Shown: piece by piece, positions 43,085-53,346 of the stretch | Layout of the letters: every line of letters starts with the position of its first letter | How positions within the stretch are numbered: position 1 is the first letter of the stretch | From: Sphingobium sp. SYK-6 | GTDB lineage: Bacteria > Pseudomonadota > Alphaproteobacteria > Sphingomonadales > Sphingomonadaceae | Length of the DNA: 64,000 nt | Reading direction: 5' to 3' | Assembly (NCBI RefSeq): GCF_000283515.1 | Contig: NC_015974.1 | Span: forward strand, 1 to 64,000 | The notes under the pieces: generated by a model | What the model was told of the DNA's origin: nothing | The model's database searches: none | Seen by the model: the letters and a program-made list of their open reading frames with translations, nothing else | Made by a program: the position numbers and the translations under genes

Positions 43085-43830
43085 AGTGGCTGATCGCCTT
43101 CGACCTCGACGGCACGCTTGCCGAGAGCAAGCGGCCGTTATCGGAGGATATGGCCGCAATCCTCGCCCGATTGCTCGCCATCACGGATGTGGCGGTGATC
43201 TCGGGCGGGGACTGGCCGCAGTTCGAAAAGCAGATCGCCTCGCGCCTTCCTGCCGGCGTCGCGCTCGACCGTCTCTGGTTGATGCCGACCACAGGCACGA
43301 AACTCTATCGGTTCATCAATGGCGCTTGGCGCGCGGTCTATGCCGAACTGTTCGACGACGCGGAGAAGGCGAAGATCCGCACGGCCTTCGATCAGGCGCT
43401 GACCGATGCCGGTCTCGCCGACGAACGTATCTGGGGCGAACGGATCGAGGACCGGGGCAGCCAGATCACCTTTTCGGGCCTGGGGCAGGCAGCGCCGCTG
43501 AAGGAAAAGGAAGCGTGGGATCCTGACCGAAAGAAGAGGACCGCGTTGCAGGCCACGTTGCGCGCGAAGCTGCCGGAGCTCTCGATCAATCTCGGTGGCA
43601 CGACATCGATCGACGTGACCAGAGCAGGGATCGACAAGGGCTATGGCCTGAAGCGCCTGAGTGCCGAGAGCGGTGTCCCGCTCGACGGGATGCTGTTCAT
43701 TGGGGATGCGATATTCCCCGGTGGGAATGACTATCCCGCTGCTGAAATCGGCCTCGACACAGTGAGGGTGCGCGACGTCGCGGAAACCACCGCCGTCGTG
43801 ACCGCCATCATCGCGTGTCTGCACCGATAG
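43081..43830 (+). CDS. HAD-superfamily (type IIB) phosphatase, phosphomannomutase-like
   Basis: The 249-residue enzyme has the HAD motif I 'FDLDGTLAESKRPLSEDM', 'AVISGGDWPQFEKQI' and the motif IV region 'MLFIGDAIFPGGNDYPAAE', as in the HAD-IIB family that includes eukaryotic-type phosphomannomutase and sugar phosphatases. It closes the long operon, overlapping the ATPase by four bases. Substrate unknown. Confidence 0.75.
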   Translation: MKWLIAFDLDGTLAESKRPLSEDMAAILARLLAITDVAVISGGDWPQFEKQIASRLPAGVALDRLWLMPTTGTKLYRFINGAWRAVYAELFDDAEKAKIRTAFDQALTDAGLADERIWGERIEDRGSQITFSGLGQAAPLKEKEAWDPDRKKRTALQATLRAKLPELSINLGGTTSIDVTRAGIDKGYGLKRLSAESGVPLDGMLFIGDAIFPGGNDYPAAEIGLDTVRVRDVAETTAVVTAIIACLHR

Positions 43831-43998
43831 GATCAAGATACATGGTCGGCTCCATCGCGGAATGCCGCATTGTCAAAGCTCTGGCTTCTGTCGCTTAGGG
43901 CAGCGCTTCCTAAAACGAAAAGAAGGCAATGTGCGCGTCTCCGCGAACAAAGCCTCCAGCGATCAATCTAAGAGATTCCGCCGCGCTTCTCAATCGTA
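43831..43998. other. Short gene-free flank of the second Tn3-family element
   Basis: These 168 bases lie between the HAD gene stop and the transposon end. I see no promoter, terminator or reading frame that I can support. Confidence 0.4.
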
Positions 43999-44036
43999 GG
44001 GGGCGTTTGCGGGAGGGGGCGGAATCCTACGCTAAG
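43999..44036 (+). repeat. Left terminal inverted repeat of the second Tn3-family element
   Basis: It begins GGGGGCGTTTGCGGG and ends CCTACGCTAAGG; the copy at 48218-48255 differs at one clear position. The tnpA stop codon falls inside the repeat. Confidence 0.88.
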
Positions 44037-46918
44037 GATTTGGGCCAGCGATATTCCCCGGTTAGATTGATGTGTTCCCATCCCAACGGCGAGACGTGGG
44101 CGAGTAGATCAGGCGCGATATGGGTACCGCTGGCGGCCCGGGTATTGACGACCTCGCCGAGCTTCATGGTGTTCCAGAATATGATGATGGCGGCGAGCAG
44201 GTTCATTCCGGCGATGCGATAGTGCTGGCCTTCGCCGGATCGATCCCGGATTTCACCTCGGCGGTGGAAGCTGATGGCGCGCTTTAGGGCGTGGTGGGCC
44301 TCACCCTTGTTGAGGCCGATCTGAGCCTGGCGCTGGAGGCCGGCATCAAGAATCCAGTCGATCATGAACAGGGTTCGCTCGATGCGGCCCACCTCTCGCA
44401 ATGCGAGGGCCAGCTCATTCTGGCGCGGGTAAGAGGCGAGCTTGCGAAGAATCTGGCTGGGGGCGACGATCCCCGCTGCGATCGTCGCCATGATGCGCAG
44501 GATGTCGGGCCAGTTGCGCTCGATGAGCGGTTCATTGATCTTACCTCCGACCAGCGCTCGCACATTGGCCGGCGTCGCGTTGGGCGTGAAGGCATAGAGT
44601 CTTTTCTGAGGGAGATCGCGGATACGGGGGGCGAACCTGTAGCCGAGCAAGGCGCAGGCGGCGAACACATGATCGGTGAAGCCGCCCGTGTCGGCAAAAT
44701 GCTGGCGAACGCGGCGGCCCGCGTCATTCATGAGCAGCCCGTCCAGGATATAGGGAGCCTCGCTGACCGTTGCCGGGATCACCTGGGTTGCGAACGGCGC
44801 ATATTGATCGGACACATGGCTGTATCCCTTGAGGCCCGGGACGTTGCCATATTTCGCGTTGATCAGATTCATCGCCTCGCCCTGCTCGGTAGCAAGGAAG
44901 AACTGCCCGTCGCTGGATGCCGATTGCCCTTGTCCCCAGAAGGCGGCCATGGGCAGGGCGGCGTGGGCCTCCACGATCATGGCGAGCGCCCGATCATAGG
45001 CGCTGCCTTCGACATGCCAGCGCGCGATCCGCAGCAATTCCCAGAAGCTGTGCGTGTTGGTCGCCGCCGCCATCTTGCGCAAACCGAGATTGACGCCTTC
45101 CGCCAGCAACACGTTCATCAGGCCGATCCGGTCGCTGCAGGGCGCGCCGGTGCGCAGATGCGTGAACGCCTCGGAAAATCCGGTTCGCTCATCGACTTCC
45201 AGCAACAGATCGGTGATCCTCGCGGGCGGGAGCTGTTGATAGAGATCGAGCACGAGATCCTCGGCCCCTTCGGGCGTGTCGGCCCTCAGCTTGTCGATGT
45301 GCAGCTTGCCGTTCTCGATGATGCCGCCTGGGATCGTGCCGGTTCGCGCCGCGCGGCCAAACTCCTTCAGCCGTGTATCCAGTCGAGCCCTGCGCTCGGC
45401 CAGCCATTCGCCGGGTCGCAGCGGCACGGCGAGCCGCGCGGTCTGCTCTATCGCCTGTGGCGGGACCAGAAGCTGCTTGAGGTCGCCATAGCGGCGCGAT
45501 CCCGCCAACCATATGTCACCGGACCGGAAGGCGTCGCGGATGTGGAACAGCACCGCGATTTCCCAAAGCCGGTGGTCGCCGCTGGGCTCAGCGCAAAGAT
45601 GACGATGCCATTTCGAGTTGGGACGTAGAAAATCCACCGGCGGATCGACCTTGATCCCGTTACGCAGCATCGCAACGGCCGCCAGAAGAGGCGTGGCGAT
45701 CGGCGCCGCCTGCATGTCGAGCAGGCGCAGCATCCTGGGCGCGTAGAGGCGGAAACGGTGATAGCCGTCCAGCACACGGCTGAGCGGGTCGGCCGCGAGC
45801 ACGTTGGTCAGCGCGGAGGCCGTGGCGACAAGGGTTCTGAACCGTTCCCAGCCAGGACCGGTGGCGATTATCCCGTCCAGGGCCGTGCCATCGTCCTGCG
45901 CTCCAAGCAAAGCACCACCGATTTCGGCAAAGGACTTCAGCGTGTCCCGAACGGCCGCCTTTTCGTCGGCGATCCTGGTGTTGCAAAGGCGTTCGGAGGC
46001 CCGATAGAGACGGCCTACGATGCGATCGTGGGTCTCCACGATGACATCGGCCAGCGATGACCGCCATTCCAGGGTGCAGACAGCGAGGATCGCAAGCCGC
46101 CTGTCTTCGGGCAGATCACGCATGCCGTCGGCGTAATAGCGCTCGCCCTGCCGGCGAAGCCGGGTCACACGATGCGCCGGCACGCCGTCCAGCAAATCCG
46201 CCGGAAGATCGAACCTTTGAAGATATTCCAGTCGATCCATCAGCCGGTTAGCGGCTGCTGAATTTGCGCCAACCTCGAACTGTCGCAGCCATACGAAGCG
46301 CGTGACGCGACCATCCACCGTATCCTCCAACAGGTGAGCCAAATTCTCGCTCAGGGTTGGCGTGATGCGATGGGCGATAAGATCCTCGATCCGGCGCTCG
46401 GCCTCAACCAGCGCATCGGCGCAAAGGCGCTCGATCGTCGAGGAGCCGGGAAGGATCGTGCGGGTGCGGCGACACTCCGCAACGAAGCGACGGGCAAGAT
46501 CCTCATTCGATGTCGCCGCCTCGGCTTCCCGAGCGATCCATTCGCGCAAATCCCGTGCGCCCCGCCCCGAAAAGGAGCGATAGCCGTAGATTCGGCGAAG
46601 GTCCGCCAGATGCTCGTGCCGGGTCTCCTCGCGCGCGGCATAGAGGAGTAGATCGTCGCTGGTCAGGCCGAGCTGGGCCGCGATGAAATCCGATACCTGC
46701 GCCGGGATCAACTCGCCAGGAGCGAGCACCCGGCCCGGGTAGCGCAGGACGCACAGTTGCAGCGCGAAGCCAAAACGATTGTGGGCGCGCCGGCGCTGGC
46801 GGATATGCCCGAGATCCTCATCGCTGAGGGTATAGTGCCGCAGCAGCTCACCTTGATCGACCGGCAAGTGAAGCAGCGCCTCGCGCTGTCGATCGGTCAG
46901 GGTCACGCGACGCGGCAT
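44027..46918 (-). CDS. tnpA: Tn3-family transposase TnpA (second element)
   Basis: The 963-residue DDE transposase has the family start (MPRRVTLTDRQREALLHLPV) and the catalytic signatures 'SSDGQFFLATEQGE', 'FADTGGFTDHVFAACALLG' and 'GMNLLAAIIIFWNTMKLGE' near the end. Its C-terminus reads into the left terminal repeat. It differs strongly from the mercury-transposon TnpA, so the two elements are independent arrivals. Confidence 0.93.
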   Translation of the reverse strand: MPRRVTLTDRQREALLHLPVDQGELLRHYTLSDEDLGHIRQRRRAHNRFGFALQLCVLRYPGRVLAPGELIPAQVSDFIAAQLGLTSDDLLLYAAREETRHEHLADLRRIYGYRSFSGRGARDLREWIAREAEAATSNEDLARRFVAECRRTRTILPGSSTIERLCADALVEAERRIEDLIAHRITPTLSENLAHLLEDTVDGRVTRFVWLRQFEVGANSAAANRLMDRLEYLQRFDLPADLLDGVPAHRVTRLRRQGERYYADGMRDLPEDRRLAILAVCTLEWRSSLADVIVETHDRIVGRLYRASERLCNTRIADEKAAVRDTLKSFAEIGGALLGAQDDGTALDGIIATGPGWERFRTLVATASALTNVLAADPLSRVLDGYHRFRLYAPRMLRLLDMQAAPIATPLLAAVAMLRNGIKVDPPVDFLRPNSKWHRHLCAEPSGDHRLWEIAVLFHIRDAFRSGDIWLAGSRRYGDLKQLLVPPQAIEQTARLAVPLRPGEWLAERRARLDTRLKEFGRAARTGTIPGGIIENGKLHIDKLRADTPEGAEDLVLDLYQQLPPARITDLLLEVDERTGFSEAFTHLRTGAPCSDRIGLMNVLLAEGVNLGLRKMAAATNTHSFWELLRIARWHVEGSAYDRALAMIVEAHAALPMAAFWGQGQSASSDGQFFLATEQGEAMNLINAKYGNVPGLKGYSHVSDQYAPFATQVIPATVSEAPYILDGLLMNDAGRRVRQHFADTGGFTDHVFAACALLGYRFAPRIRDLPQKRLYAFTPNATPANVRALVGGKINEPLIERNWPDILRIMATIAAGIVAPSQILRKLASYPRQNELALALREVGRIERTLFMIDWILDAGLQRQAQIGLNKGEAHHALKRAISFHRRGEIRDRSGEGQHYRIAGMNLLAAIIIFWNTMKLGEVVNTRAASGTHIAPDLLAHVSPLGWEHINLTGEYRWPKSLA

Positions 46919-47043
46919 ACATGCTCCTTATTCTTTCCGAGCTACGGTTTGAGATAGCTTGATTGAGATGCTGGTTAAGATACACAATAGCCCAATCTTA
47001 TGTGCTCATGTTCGTCACCGCCTCAAACCTTCGTTTGTGATCC

Positions 47044-47664
47044 ATGCTGATCGGCTACGCCCGCGTGTCCAAAGCCGACGGCTCGCAGTCGCTCGACCTG
47101 CAGCACGATGCCCTTCGCGCTGCCGGTGTCGAGCCAGGCAATATCTATGATGATCGTGCATCCGGTAGCCGTGATGATCGCCCCGGTCTTGCCGCCTGCC
47201 TGAAATCGTTGCGCGACGGCGATGTCCTCATCGTTTGGAAGCTCGACCGGCTCGGCCGAACGCTCACCCACCTGGTCAGCACGGTGCAGAATCTGTCGGA
47301 TCGCGGTATCGGTCTGCGGGTGCTCACCGGCAAGGGCGCGCAGATCGACACCACGACGCCATCGGGCCGGATGGTGTTCGGCATTTTTGCCACACTGGCG
47401 GAGTTTGAGCGGGATATGATCCGCGAGCGCACCATGGCTGGCCTGGCCGCTGCCCGCGCGCGGGGACGCAAGGGTGGCCGCAAGTTCGCCCTCTCCAAGG
47501 CCCAGGTGCGGCTCGCTCAGGCTGCTATGGCCCAACGCGACACGTCCGTTTCCGACCTCTGCAAGGAACTCGGGATCGAGCGCGTCACTCTCTACCGCTA
47601 TGTCGGTCCCAACGGGGAACTCCGGGATTACGGTCAGCGCGTGCTTGCTGCCAAAACGCGATGA
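47044..47664 (+). CDS. tnpR: Serine resolvase of the second Tn3-family element
   Basis: The 206-residue recombinase has 'IGYARVSKADGSQSLDLQHD' (catalytic Ser), 'LIVWKLDRLGRTLTHLVSTV', 'FATLAEFERDMIRERTMAGL' and a C-terminal helix-turn-helix ('VSDLCKELGIERVTLYRYV'). It diverges from tnpA with about 125 bp between them, the expected place for res. Its stop overlaps the acetyltransferase start. Confidence 0.92.
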   Translation: MLIGYARVSKADGSQSLDLQHDALRAAGVEPGNIYDDRASGSRDDRPGLAACLKSLRDGDVLIVWKLDRLGRTLTHLVSTVQNLSDRGIGLRVLTGKGAQIDTTTPSGRMVFGIFATLAEFERDMIRERTMAGLAAARARGRKGGRKFALSKAQVRLAQAAMAQRDTSVSDLCKELGIERVTLYRYVGPNGELRDYGQRVLAAKTR

Positions 47665-48191
47665 TGATGACGGGAGCCCCGATCAAACTTACCCAAGCGG
47701 ACGCCGCAGACGTTGCAGACCTGTACAACCGTTGCAGCGACTATTTCCTGTTGCAGGACGGGGCCGCGCCCACGCTGGACGATGCTCGCGAGCTTTTCTC
47801 CGATGTGCCGCCCGAAAAGAGCGCCCACAATCAAGCTGTCCTGGGATGGAAGGGGCCTGGCGGCCTATATGCAATCGCGGCCATCCTCCGCGATTATCCG
47901 CGTGATGGCACATGGTATCTCGGCTTCATGATCGTAGATGCCGCACAGCGTGGTCGTGGCGTCGGACGCTCAATTTACTCGACGGTCGAAAGCTGGGCCG
48001 CTGCGAGAGGTGCCACAGAGATTCGGTTGGCCGTGCTGGAAGCGAATGAAGCGGCAGAGCGATTTTGGCGTTCTCTCGGCTTCATTGAGTATCGGCGCGT
48101 TGGGCCAGACACCTTCAAAATGCGTAGCCATCGCCGGATAGAACTGAGCCGTCGCCTTTCTGGCGCGACCGTAGAAGGCAGCAACAAGTAA
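47661..48191 (+). CDS. GNAT-family N-acetyltransferase (transposon passenger)
   Basis: The 176-residue enzyme has the GNAT fold. The acetyl-CoA loop is 'AAQRGRGVGRSIYSTVESWA', followed by 'RLAVLEANEAAERFWRSLGF', the usual last strands. The start (three ATG codons) overlaps the resolvase stop, so it is translated together with tnpR. It lies inside the transposon and moves with it. The substrate (drug, toxin or metabolite) cannot be told from sequence. Confidence 0.82.
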   Translation: MMMTGAPIKLTQADAADVADLYNRCSDYFLLQDGAAPTLDDARELFSDVPPEKSAHNQAVLGWKGPGGLYAIAAILRDYPRDGTWYLGFMIVDAAQRGRGVGRSIYSTVESWAAARGATEIRLAVLEANEAAERFWRSLGFIEYRRVGPDTFKMRSHRRIELSRRLSGATVEGSNK

Positions 48192-48217
48192 GATCTCGCG
48201 CCGGCTATCTGGGCGAG

Positions 48218-48255
48218 CTTGGCGTAGGATTCCGCCCCCTCCCGCAAACGCCCCC
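48218..48255 (-). repeat. Right terminal inverted repeat of the second Tn3-family element
   Basis: Read on the minus strand it begins GGGGGCGTTTGCGGG. It ends two bases before the stop codon of the neighbouring minus-strand gene. Confidence 0.88.
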
Positions 48256-48257
48256 TT

Positions 48258-49553
48258 TCAGGGAAGGGGGCTTGAGATCGCCTTGATGGCCTTCAATCCC
48301 GTTCCAAAACGAGCGATCGCGTCCCTGTTTCTCTCCAGCTCGCCATAGGGCAGATAGGCGAAGTCGAGATCGGCAATACGGCTGAAAGCCGGGCGACGGA
48401 GTTGCGCGCGAACGTCCTGCTCGCGCGCATTCGGTGCGACCAGGAATAGCCCGGCGGCAGCGTGCAGATCGCTCCCCGACAGCGCCAGATCGAGCATGCG
48501 CACGATCCCCGAGTAGATCGAGGTCGAATGTTCAACCTCGAACGCGGCGGCGACGCCGTCGCCACCCTTCGCCAGCCACAACACGTCGATGAGGCGGATC
48601 GAGTCCGCTCCGGGAGAGGTCGCAATGGCGTCTGGAAGGCGCTCGAGGCATCCCTGTCCAAGCGGGCAGCCAGCGTGAAGTCGACCGCGGTCATTGGCGG
48701 CGATCCACACATCGTAACCGAGGGCATGGCCGAGGTCGCGCAGCCAGGCCTGGATTTCGGCGTGCGTGCGATCGGTTTCGCCCTGCGCGGCGGCTGTCTT
48801 GTCGAGCCGGCTTGCCTCCGCTCTGGCATGTTCCAATCTGCCGAGCCAGTCGTCGGCCGCCGTTGCGTCATCCTCCAGCGGTGGCGCGGGATAGCGGCCC
48901 GAGCCAATGTCGAACAACAGTCCGCCGATCGCGCCGAGATCGTTGGAGAGCAACTCGCGGTAACGGTCGTTGAGGTCGAGGATGCCGGCGCGCATGGCGA
49001 GAAAATGATCCCATGACCCGAGCTTCACCTTGGCGCCGGTGACGGCATTGTAGCCCTTGACGATCGCGGTATTGAAGGGCGGCACCAGCGTCGGGTGAAG
49101 GAAATAGAGCAGGTTGGCCGCCGCCGGCCCCAGCCCCTTGATCTTGAGCGCGTCTATGCTGCGGATGTGGCTGATGATCTCCTCGGCGGTATCGCAGCAC
49201 GAGCAATTGTCGAGCAGGCGACCGAACGCCCGCTGGTTGTCCGGGCTTTCGTAGATGTCTGGAATGCGCAGCTTGGGCTTCCACAGCCAGGCATGGTCGG
49301 CGCCCTTGAAGATCTGCCGCTGTTCGGCGATCGAGTGGACAACCGTTTCCAGTGACGAGCCGCGATAGGCGACGCCGAACCGCCCACTTTCGATTTCTGC
49401 GACCACCTGCTGCAGCCCGCGACGGATGGAGCGGAAGTTTTTCAGCCGTTCGTCCCACAGAAACCAGGAGCGATAGGTGGCGCCGGGATCGTCTCGCCAA
49501 CGACGGACAAGCTCGCTCACGAGATCATGATGTGTCGCGGGTAACAAGGTCAT
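48258..49553 (-). CDS. Helix-hairpin-helix plus PD-(D/E)XK-like protein, possible nuclease
   Basis: The product has about 431 residues (455 if a TTG at 49625 is used). The middle has a helix-hairpin-helix-like stretch ('LKIKGLGPAAANLLYFLHP'), a DNA-binding element of glycosylases and repair proteins. The C-terminal part has 'LIDVLWLAKGGDGVAAAFEV' followed by 'EHSTSIYSGIVRMLDLAL', whose Asp, Glu-x-Glu and following helix resemble a restriction-endonuclease-like core. A Cys pair ('CSCC') lies before the hairpin. A defence or repair nuclease is an inference. The stop codon lies beside the transposon end, so the last residues may not be original. Confidence 0.5.
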   Translation of the reverse strand: MTLLPATHHDLVSELVRRWRDDPGATYRSWFLWDERLKNFRSIRRGLQQVVAEIESGRFGVAYRGSSLETVVHSIAEQRQIFKGADHAWLWKPKLRIPDIYESPDNQRAFGRLLDNCSCCDTAEEIISHIRSIDALKIKGLGPAAANLLYFLHPTLVPPFNTAIVKGYNAVTGAKVKLGSWDHFLAMRAGILDLNDRYRELLSNDLGAIGGLLFDIGSGRYPAPPLEDDATAADDWLGRLEHARAEASRLDKTAAAQGETDRTHAEIQAWLRDLGHALGYDVWIAANDRGRLHAGCPLGQGCLERLPDAIATSPGADSIRLIDVLWLAKGGDGVAAAFEVEHSTSIYSGIVRMLDLALSGSDLHAAAGLFLVAPNAREQDVRAQLRRPAFSRIADLDFAYLPYGELERNRDAIARFGTGLKAIKAISSPLP

Positions 49554-49801
49554 ACTGGCTGGGTCATCTAAACTGGGCTCCTTGCCGTTCAGGCTATCGC
49601 GAGCAAGGGCGGCTTGCACGTTCAATGTGCGATCCGCGAAGCGTGCTCAAATTGTCGGTGATCGCGCAGGGAAACGCCGCTGGCATTGGGCGTTGCCGGT
49701 CGCAACCGTCGACCGGGCGCACAGCCAGGCAGACGGCCGGCACGGGCGTCGCCGCCCGGGAGCGGCGCCGCAACCAGCTTTTTCCGGTCGAACTTAGCGG
49801 A

Positions 49802-50191
49802 TCACTGCTTTGCGATCGCGGTGACCTCGCCATCGCTGCCCTTGAGCGAGAGGTCGAAATCGACCTTGTCGCCGACCTTGACCGCATCGGTGATCGACGG
49901 CGCGGCCTTGAACGCCATCGTCATCGCGGGCCACTTGGCCTCCGGGATCGGACCATGATCGAGCGTGATCGTGCCTGCCGCCTTGTCGATCGCGGTGACG
50001 GTGCCATGGCCCTTGGCCTTGATCGCGGCGTTCGCGTCAGGCGCCATCGACATGTTGCCCATGTCGCCGCTCATGGTCGCGGCGGGCGCCGCCTCGTTGG
50101 TCTCAGTCGCAACGGGGGCCTCCGCCTTCTTGCCGCACGCGGCAGTCAGGGCGGCGAGGCCGAGGGCAATGGTCAGTCGTGCATGGTTCAT
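49802..50191 (-). CDS. cusF: CusF-like periplasmic copper-binding protein
   Basis: The 129-residue protein has a lipobox-like 'LAALTAAC', a Met-rich linker ('MSGDMGNMSMAP') and a CusF domain with 'IPEAKWPAMTMAFKA', holding the Trp and Met ligands that bind Cu(I) and Ag(I) in CusF. It delivers metal to the CusCBA pump. The ATG at 50191 follows AAGGAG. It is the last gene of the minus-strand cus operon, 11 bp after cusA. Confidence 0.88.
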   Translation of the reverse strand: MNHARLTIALGLAALTAACGKKAEAPVATETNEAAPAATMSGDMGNMSMAPDANAAIKAKGHGTVTAIDKAAGTITLDHGPIPEAKWPAMTMAFKAAPSITDAVKVGDKVDFDLSLKGSDGEVTAIAKQ

Positions 50192-50202
50192 CGTCTTCTC
50201 CT

Positions 50203-53200
50203 TCATGATGAAACGGGTTGAGGGATGGGATCGGTCTTGGGCCGGCGCAACAGCAGGTAGGCGGCGGGCAGGACGAACATTGAGAGCAAGGGCGCGGTCA
50301 GCATGCCGCCGATCATCGGCGCGGCAATCCGGCTCATGACCTCCGAACCCGCGCCTGATCCCAGCAGGATCGGCAGCAGGCCGGCCAGGATCACCGCCAC
50401 CGTCATCGCCTTGGGACGGACGCGCAGCAGCGCGCCTTCGCGCACGGCGGCCTCGACCTCGGCAGCGTCCGGATGTGCGCCGCGCTCGGCCAGCGCGTTC
50501 TTGAGATAGATCAGCATCACCACCCCGAACTCGGCGGAGACGCCGGCGAGCGCGATGAACCCGACCCCGGTGGCGATCGACTGGTTGAACCCCAGCAGAT
50601 AAAGCGTCCAGATGCCGCCGGTCAGCGCAAACGGCAGCGTCCCCATGATCAGCGCCGCCTCGTCGAAGCGGCCGAAGATGAGGTAGAGCAGCACGAAGAT
50701 GATCAGCAGCGTCGCGGGCACGACCAGCTTCAAGCGGTCGACCGCGCGCTCGAGATATTCGAACTGGCCAGAGTAAGCGATGCTGACCCCAGGCGAGAGC
50801 CTGACCTGTTTCGCCACCGCACGCTGCAGATCGCCGACCACCGAGGCAAGATCGCGCCCGCGCACATCGACGTAGACCCAGGTCGAAGGCCGGGCATTCT
50901 CGGTCTTGAGCATCGGCGGTCCCTCGGCGATCGAGACGTTTGCCACGGTGCCCAAGGTGATCTGCTGGCCCGCGGGCGTCAGGATCGGTAGCGCCCGCAG
51001 CCTTTCGAGGCTGTCGCGCAATTCGCGCGGATAGCGCACGCTGATCGGATAGCGGGCGAGGCCCTCGACCGTCTCGCCGATCGTCTCGCCGCCGATCGCG
51101 CCGGAGACGATGGCCTGGACGTCGGCGATGTTGAGCCCGAACCGCGCGGCGGCGGCGCGGTCTATGTCGACATCGACATAGCGTCCGCCGGTCAGCCGCT
51201 CGGCGAGCGCCGAGCTGACGCCGGGCACGCTCCTGGCCACGGTCTCGACATCATGCGCGATGCGGTCGAGCTCGGCGAGGTCACTGCCCGACACCTTGAC
51301 CCCGATCGGGCTCTTGATGCCCGTCGCGAGCATGTCGATGCGGTTGCGGATCGGCGGCACCCAGATATTGGCGAGACCCGGAAGCTTCACCCGGCGATCG
51401 AGCTCGTCGACAAGGCGTTCGGGCGTCATGCCCGACCGCCACTGGTCGCGGGGCTTGAATTGGATCGTCGTCTCGAACATTTCGAGCGGCGCGGGATCGG
51501 TCGCGGTCTCGGCGCGGCCGGCCTTGCCGAACACGCTTTCGACTTCGGGCACGGTCTTGATCAGGCGGTCGGTCTGCTGGAGCAGCTCACTCGCCTTGGC
51601 GGCCGAGAGGCCCGGCAGCGCCGAGGGCATGTAGAGCAGGTCGCCCTCGTCGAGATTGGGCATGAACTCGCCGCCGAGCCGGCTGAGCGGCCAGGCCGTG
51701 GTGGCGAACACCAGAGCCGCGATCAGCAGCACTGCCTTGGGCCGCTTCATCGTCCAGTCGATCGCGGGCCGGTAGATATTGGTGAGCCAGCGATTGACCG
51801 GATTGGCCTGCTCGGCCGGAATGCGGCCCCGGATCAGCCAGCCCATCAGGATCGGCACCAGGGTCACCGACAGGATCGCGGCCGCGCCCATCGCATAGGT
51901 CTTGGTGAAGGCGAGCGGCGCGAACAGCCGGCCTTCCTGCGCCTCCAGGGTGAAGACCGGAATGAACGACAGCGTGATGATCAGCAGGCTGAAGAACAGC
52001 GCCGGCCCGACCTCGGCCGCCGCCTCGGTGACGACGATCCAGCGCATCTCGCCATCGAGATGTCTGTCCGGGTGATCCTGCTCCCAGCGTTCGATCCTCT
52101 TGTGGGCGTTCTCGATCATGACGACCGCCGCATCCACCATCGCGCCGATGGCGATGGCGATGCCGCCCAGCGACATGATGTTGGCGTTCACCCCCTGGAA
52201 CCGCATTACGACGAACGCGGCCAGCACACCGAGCGGCAAGGTCAGGATCGCGACCAGCGCCGAGCGGACGTGCCAGAGGAACAGGGCGCAGACCAATGCG
52301 ACGACGATGAACTCCTCGACCAGCTTGCGGGTGAGGTTCTCGACCGCGCGATCGATCAGCTGCGAGCGGTCATAGACCGTGACCACCTCGACGCCCGGCG
52401 GCAGGCTTTTCCTGAGATCGGCGAGCTTGTCCTTGACCGCCGCGATGGTCTCACGGGCGTTCTTGCCTGACCGAAGAATAACGACGCCGCCGGCGACCTC
52501 GCCTTCGCCGTTCAGTTCGGCGATGCCGCGCCGCATCTCGGGGCCGACCTGGATCGTGGCGACATCGCCGAGCCGGACGGGCACGCCGCCCGCCGCAGTC
52601 TTGAGCGGGATTGCCCGGAAATCGTCGAGCGTTTTCAGATAGCCCGAGGCGCGGACCATATATTCGGCCTCGGCCATTTCCAGCACCGAGCCGCCGGCTT
52701 CCTGATTGGCTTGGCTGATCGCCTGCACTGCCTGGGCGTGGGTTACGCCGTAGGCCGCGAGCTTCACCGGATCGAGCAGCACCTGGTACTGCTTGACCAT
52801 GCCGCCGATGCTGGCGACTTCGGCCACGCCGGTCACGGTCTTCAGCTCGTAGCGCAGGAACCAGTCCTGCAACCCGCGAAGCTGCGAGAGATCGTGCCGG
52901 CCGGTGCGGTCGACCAGCGCATATTCATAGACCCAGCCGACCCCGGTCGCGTCCGGCCCGAGCGCGCTGCGGGCGCTGGCCGGCAACCGACCCTGGACCT
53001 GGTTGAGATATTCGAGCACGCGGCTGCGCGCCCAGTAGAGATCGGTGCCGTCCTCGAAGATCACATAGACGAAGCTGTCGCCGAAGAAGCTATAGCCGCG
53101 CACCGTCTTGGCGCCGGGCACCGACAGCATGGTGGTGGTGAGCGGATAGGTGATCTGGTTCTCGACGATCTGCGGCGCCTGACCCGGATAGGAAGTGCGG

Positions 53201-53346
53201 ATCACGACCTGCACGTCGGAAAGATCGGGCAGCGCGTCGATCGGGGTCGAGCGCACCGCCCACAGGCCCGCGCCGACCAGCGCGAGCATGCCGAGCACGA
53301 CGAAGAAGCGGTTCCTCACCGACCAGCGGATGAGATGGGCGATCAC
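50203..53346 (-). CDS. cusA: Copper/silver RND efflux pump CusA
   Basis: The 1047-residue pump exports Cu(I)/Ag(I). Helix 4 contains '[20 protein letters not shown]', the monovalent-class pattern of HME-RND pumps. Three Met residues suited to the copper-binding cleft are in '[12 protein letters not shown]', 'PLEMFETTI' and '[10 protein letters not shown]'. Twelve membrane helices are evident. It overlaps cusB by four bases (ATGA). Confidence 0.93.
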   Translation of the reverse strand: MIAHLIRWSVRNRFFVVLGMLALVGAGLWAVRSTPIDALPDLSDVQVVIRTSYPGQAPQIVENQITYPLTTTMLSVPGAKTVRGYSFFGDSFVYVIFEDGTDLYWARSRVLEYLNQVQGRLPASARSALGPDATGVGWVYEYALVDRTGRHDLSQLRGLQDWFLRYELKTVTGVAEVASIGGMVKQYQVLLDPVKLAAYGVTHAQAVQAISQANQEAGGSVLEMAEAEYMVRASGYLKTLDDFRAIPLKTAAGGVPVRLGDVATIQVGPEMRRGIAELNGEGEVAGGVVILRSGKNARETIAAVKDKLADLRKSLPPGVEVVTVYDRSQLIDRAVENLTRKLVEEFIVVALVCALFLWHVRSALVAILTLPLGVLAAFVVMRFQGVNANIMSLGGIAIAIGAMVDAAVVMIENAHKRIERWEQDHPDRHLDGEMRWIVVTEAAAEVGPALFFSLLIITLSFIPVFTLEAQEGRLFAPLAFTKTYAMGAAAILSVTLVPILMGWLIRGRIPAEQANPVNRWLTNIYRPAIDWTMKRPKAVLLIAALVFATTAWPLSRLGGEFMPNLDEGDLLYMPSALPGLSAAKASELLQQTDRLIKTVPEVESVFGKAGRAETATDPAPLEMFETTIQFKPRDQWRSGMTPERLVDELDRRVKLPGLANIWVPPIRNRIDMLATGIKSPIGVKVSGSDLAELDRIAHDVETVARSVPGVSSALAERLTGGRYVDVDIDRAAAARFGLNIADVQAIVSGAIGGETIGETVEGLARYPISVRYPRELRDSLERLRALPILTPAGQQITLGTVANVSIAEGPPMLKTENARPSTWVYVDVRGRDLASVVGDLQRAVAKQVRLSPGVSIAYSGQFEYLERAVDRLKLVVPATLLIIFVLLYLIFGRFDEAALIMGTLPFALTGGIWTLYLLGFNQSIATGVGFIALAGVSAEFGVVMLIYLKNALAERGAHPDAAEVEAAVREGALLRVRPKAMTVAVILAGLLPILLGSGAGSEVMSRIAAPMIGGMLTAPLLSMFVLPAAYLLLRRPKTDPIPQPVSS

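Larger units (their letters stand above)
43999..48255. mobile_element. Second Tn3-family transposon with acetyltransferase passenger
   Basis: The 4.26-kb element has 38-bp inverted repeats (43999-44036 and 48218-48255) starting GGGGGCGTTTGCGGG, with 37 of 38 matches. It encodes tnpA (minus), a resolvase (plus) and a GNAT acetyltransferase coupled to the resolvase. The outside pentamers TCGTA and TTTCA do not match. It is unrelated in its ends to the mercury transposon. Confidence 0.85.

Noticed and set aside
43994-48260. Five-base target duplication of the second Tn3-family element
   Set aside because: TCGTA and TTTCA do not match, also after shifting the end by one base.
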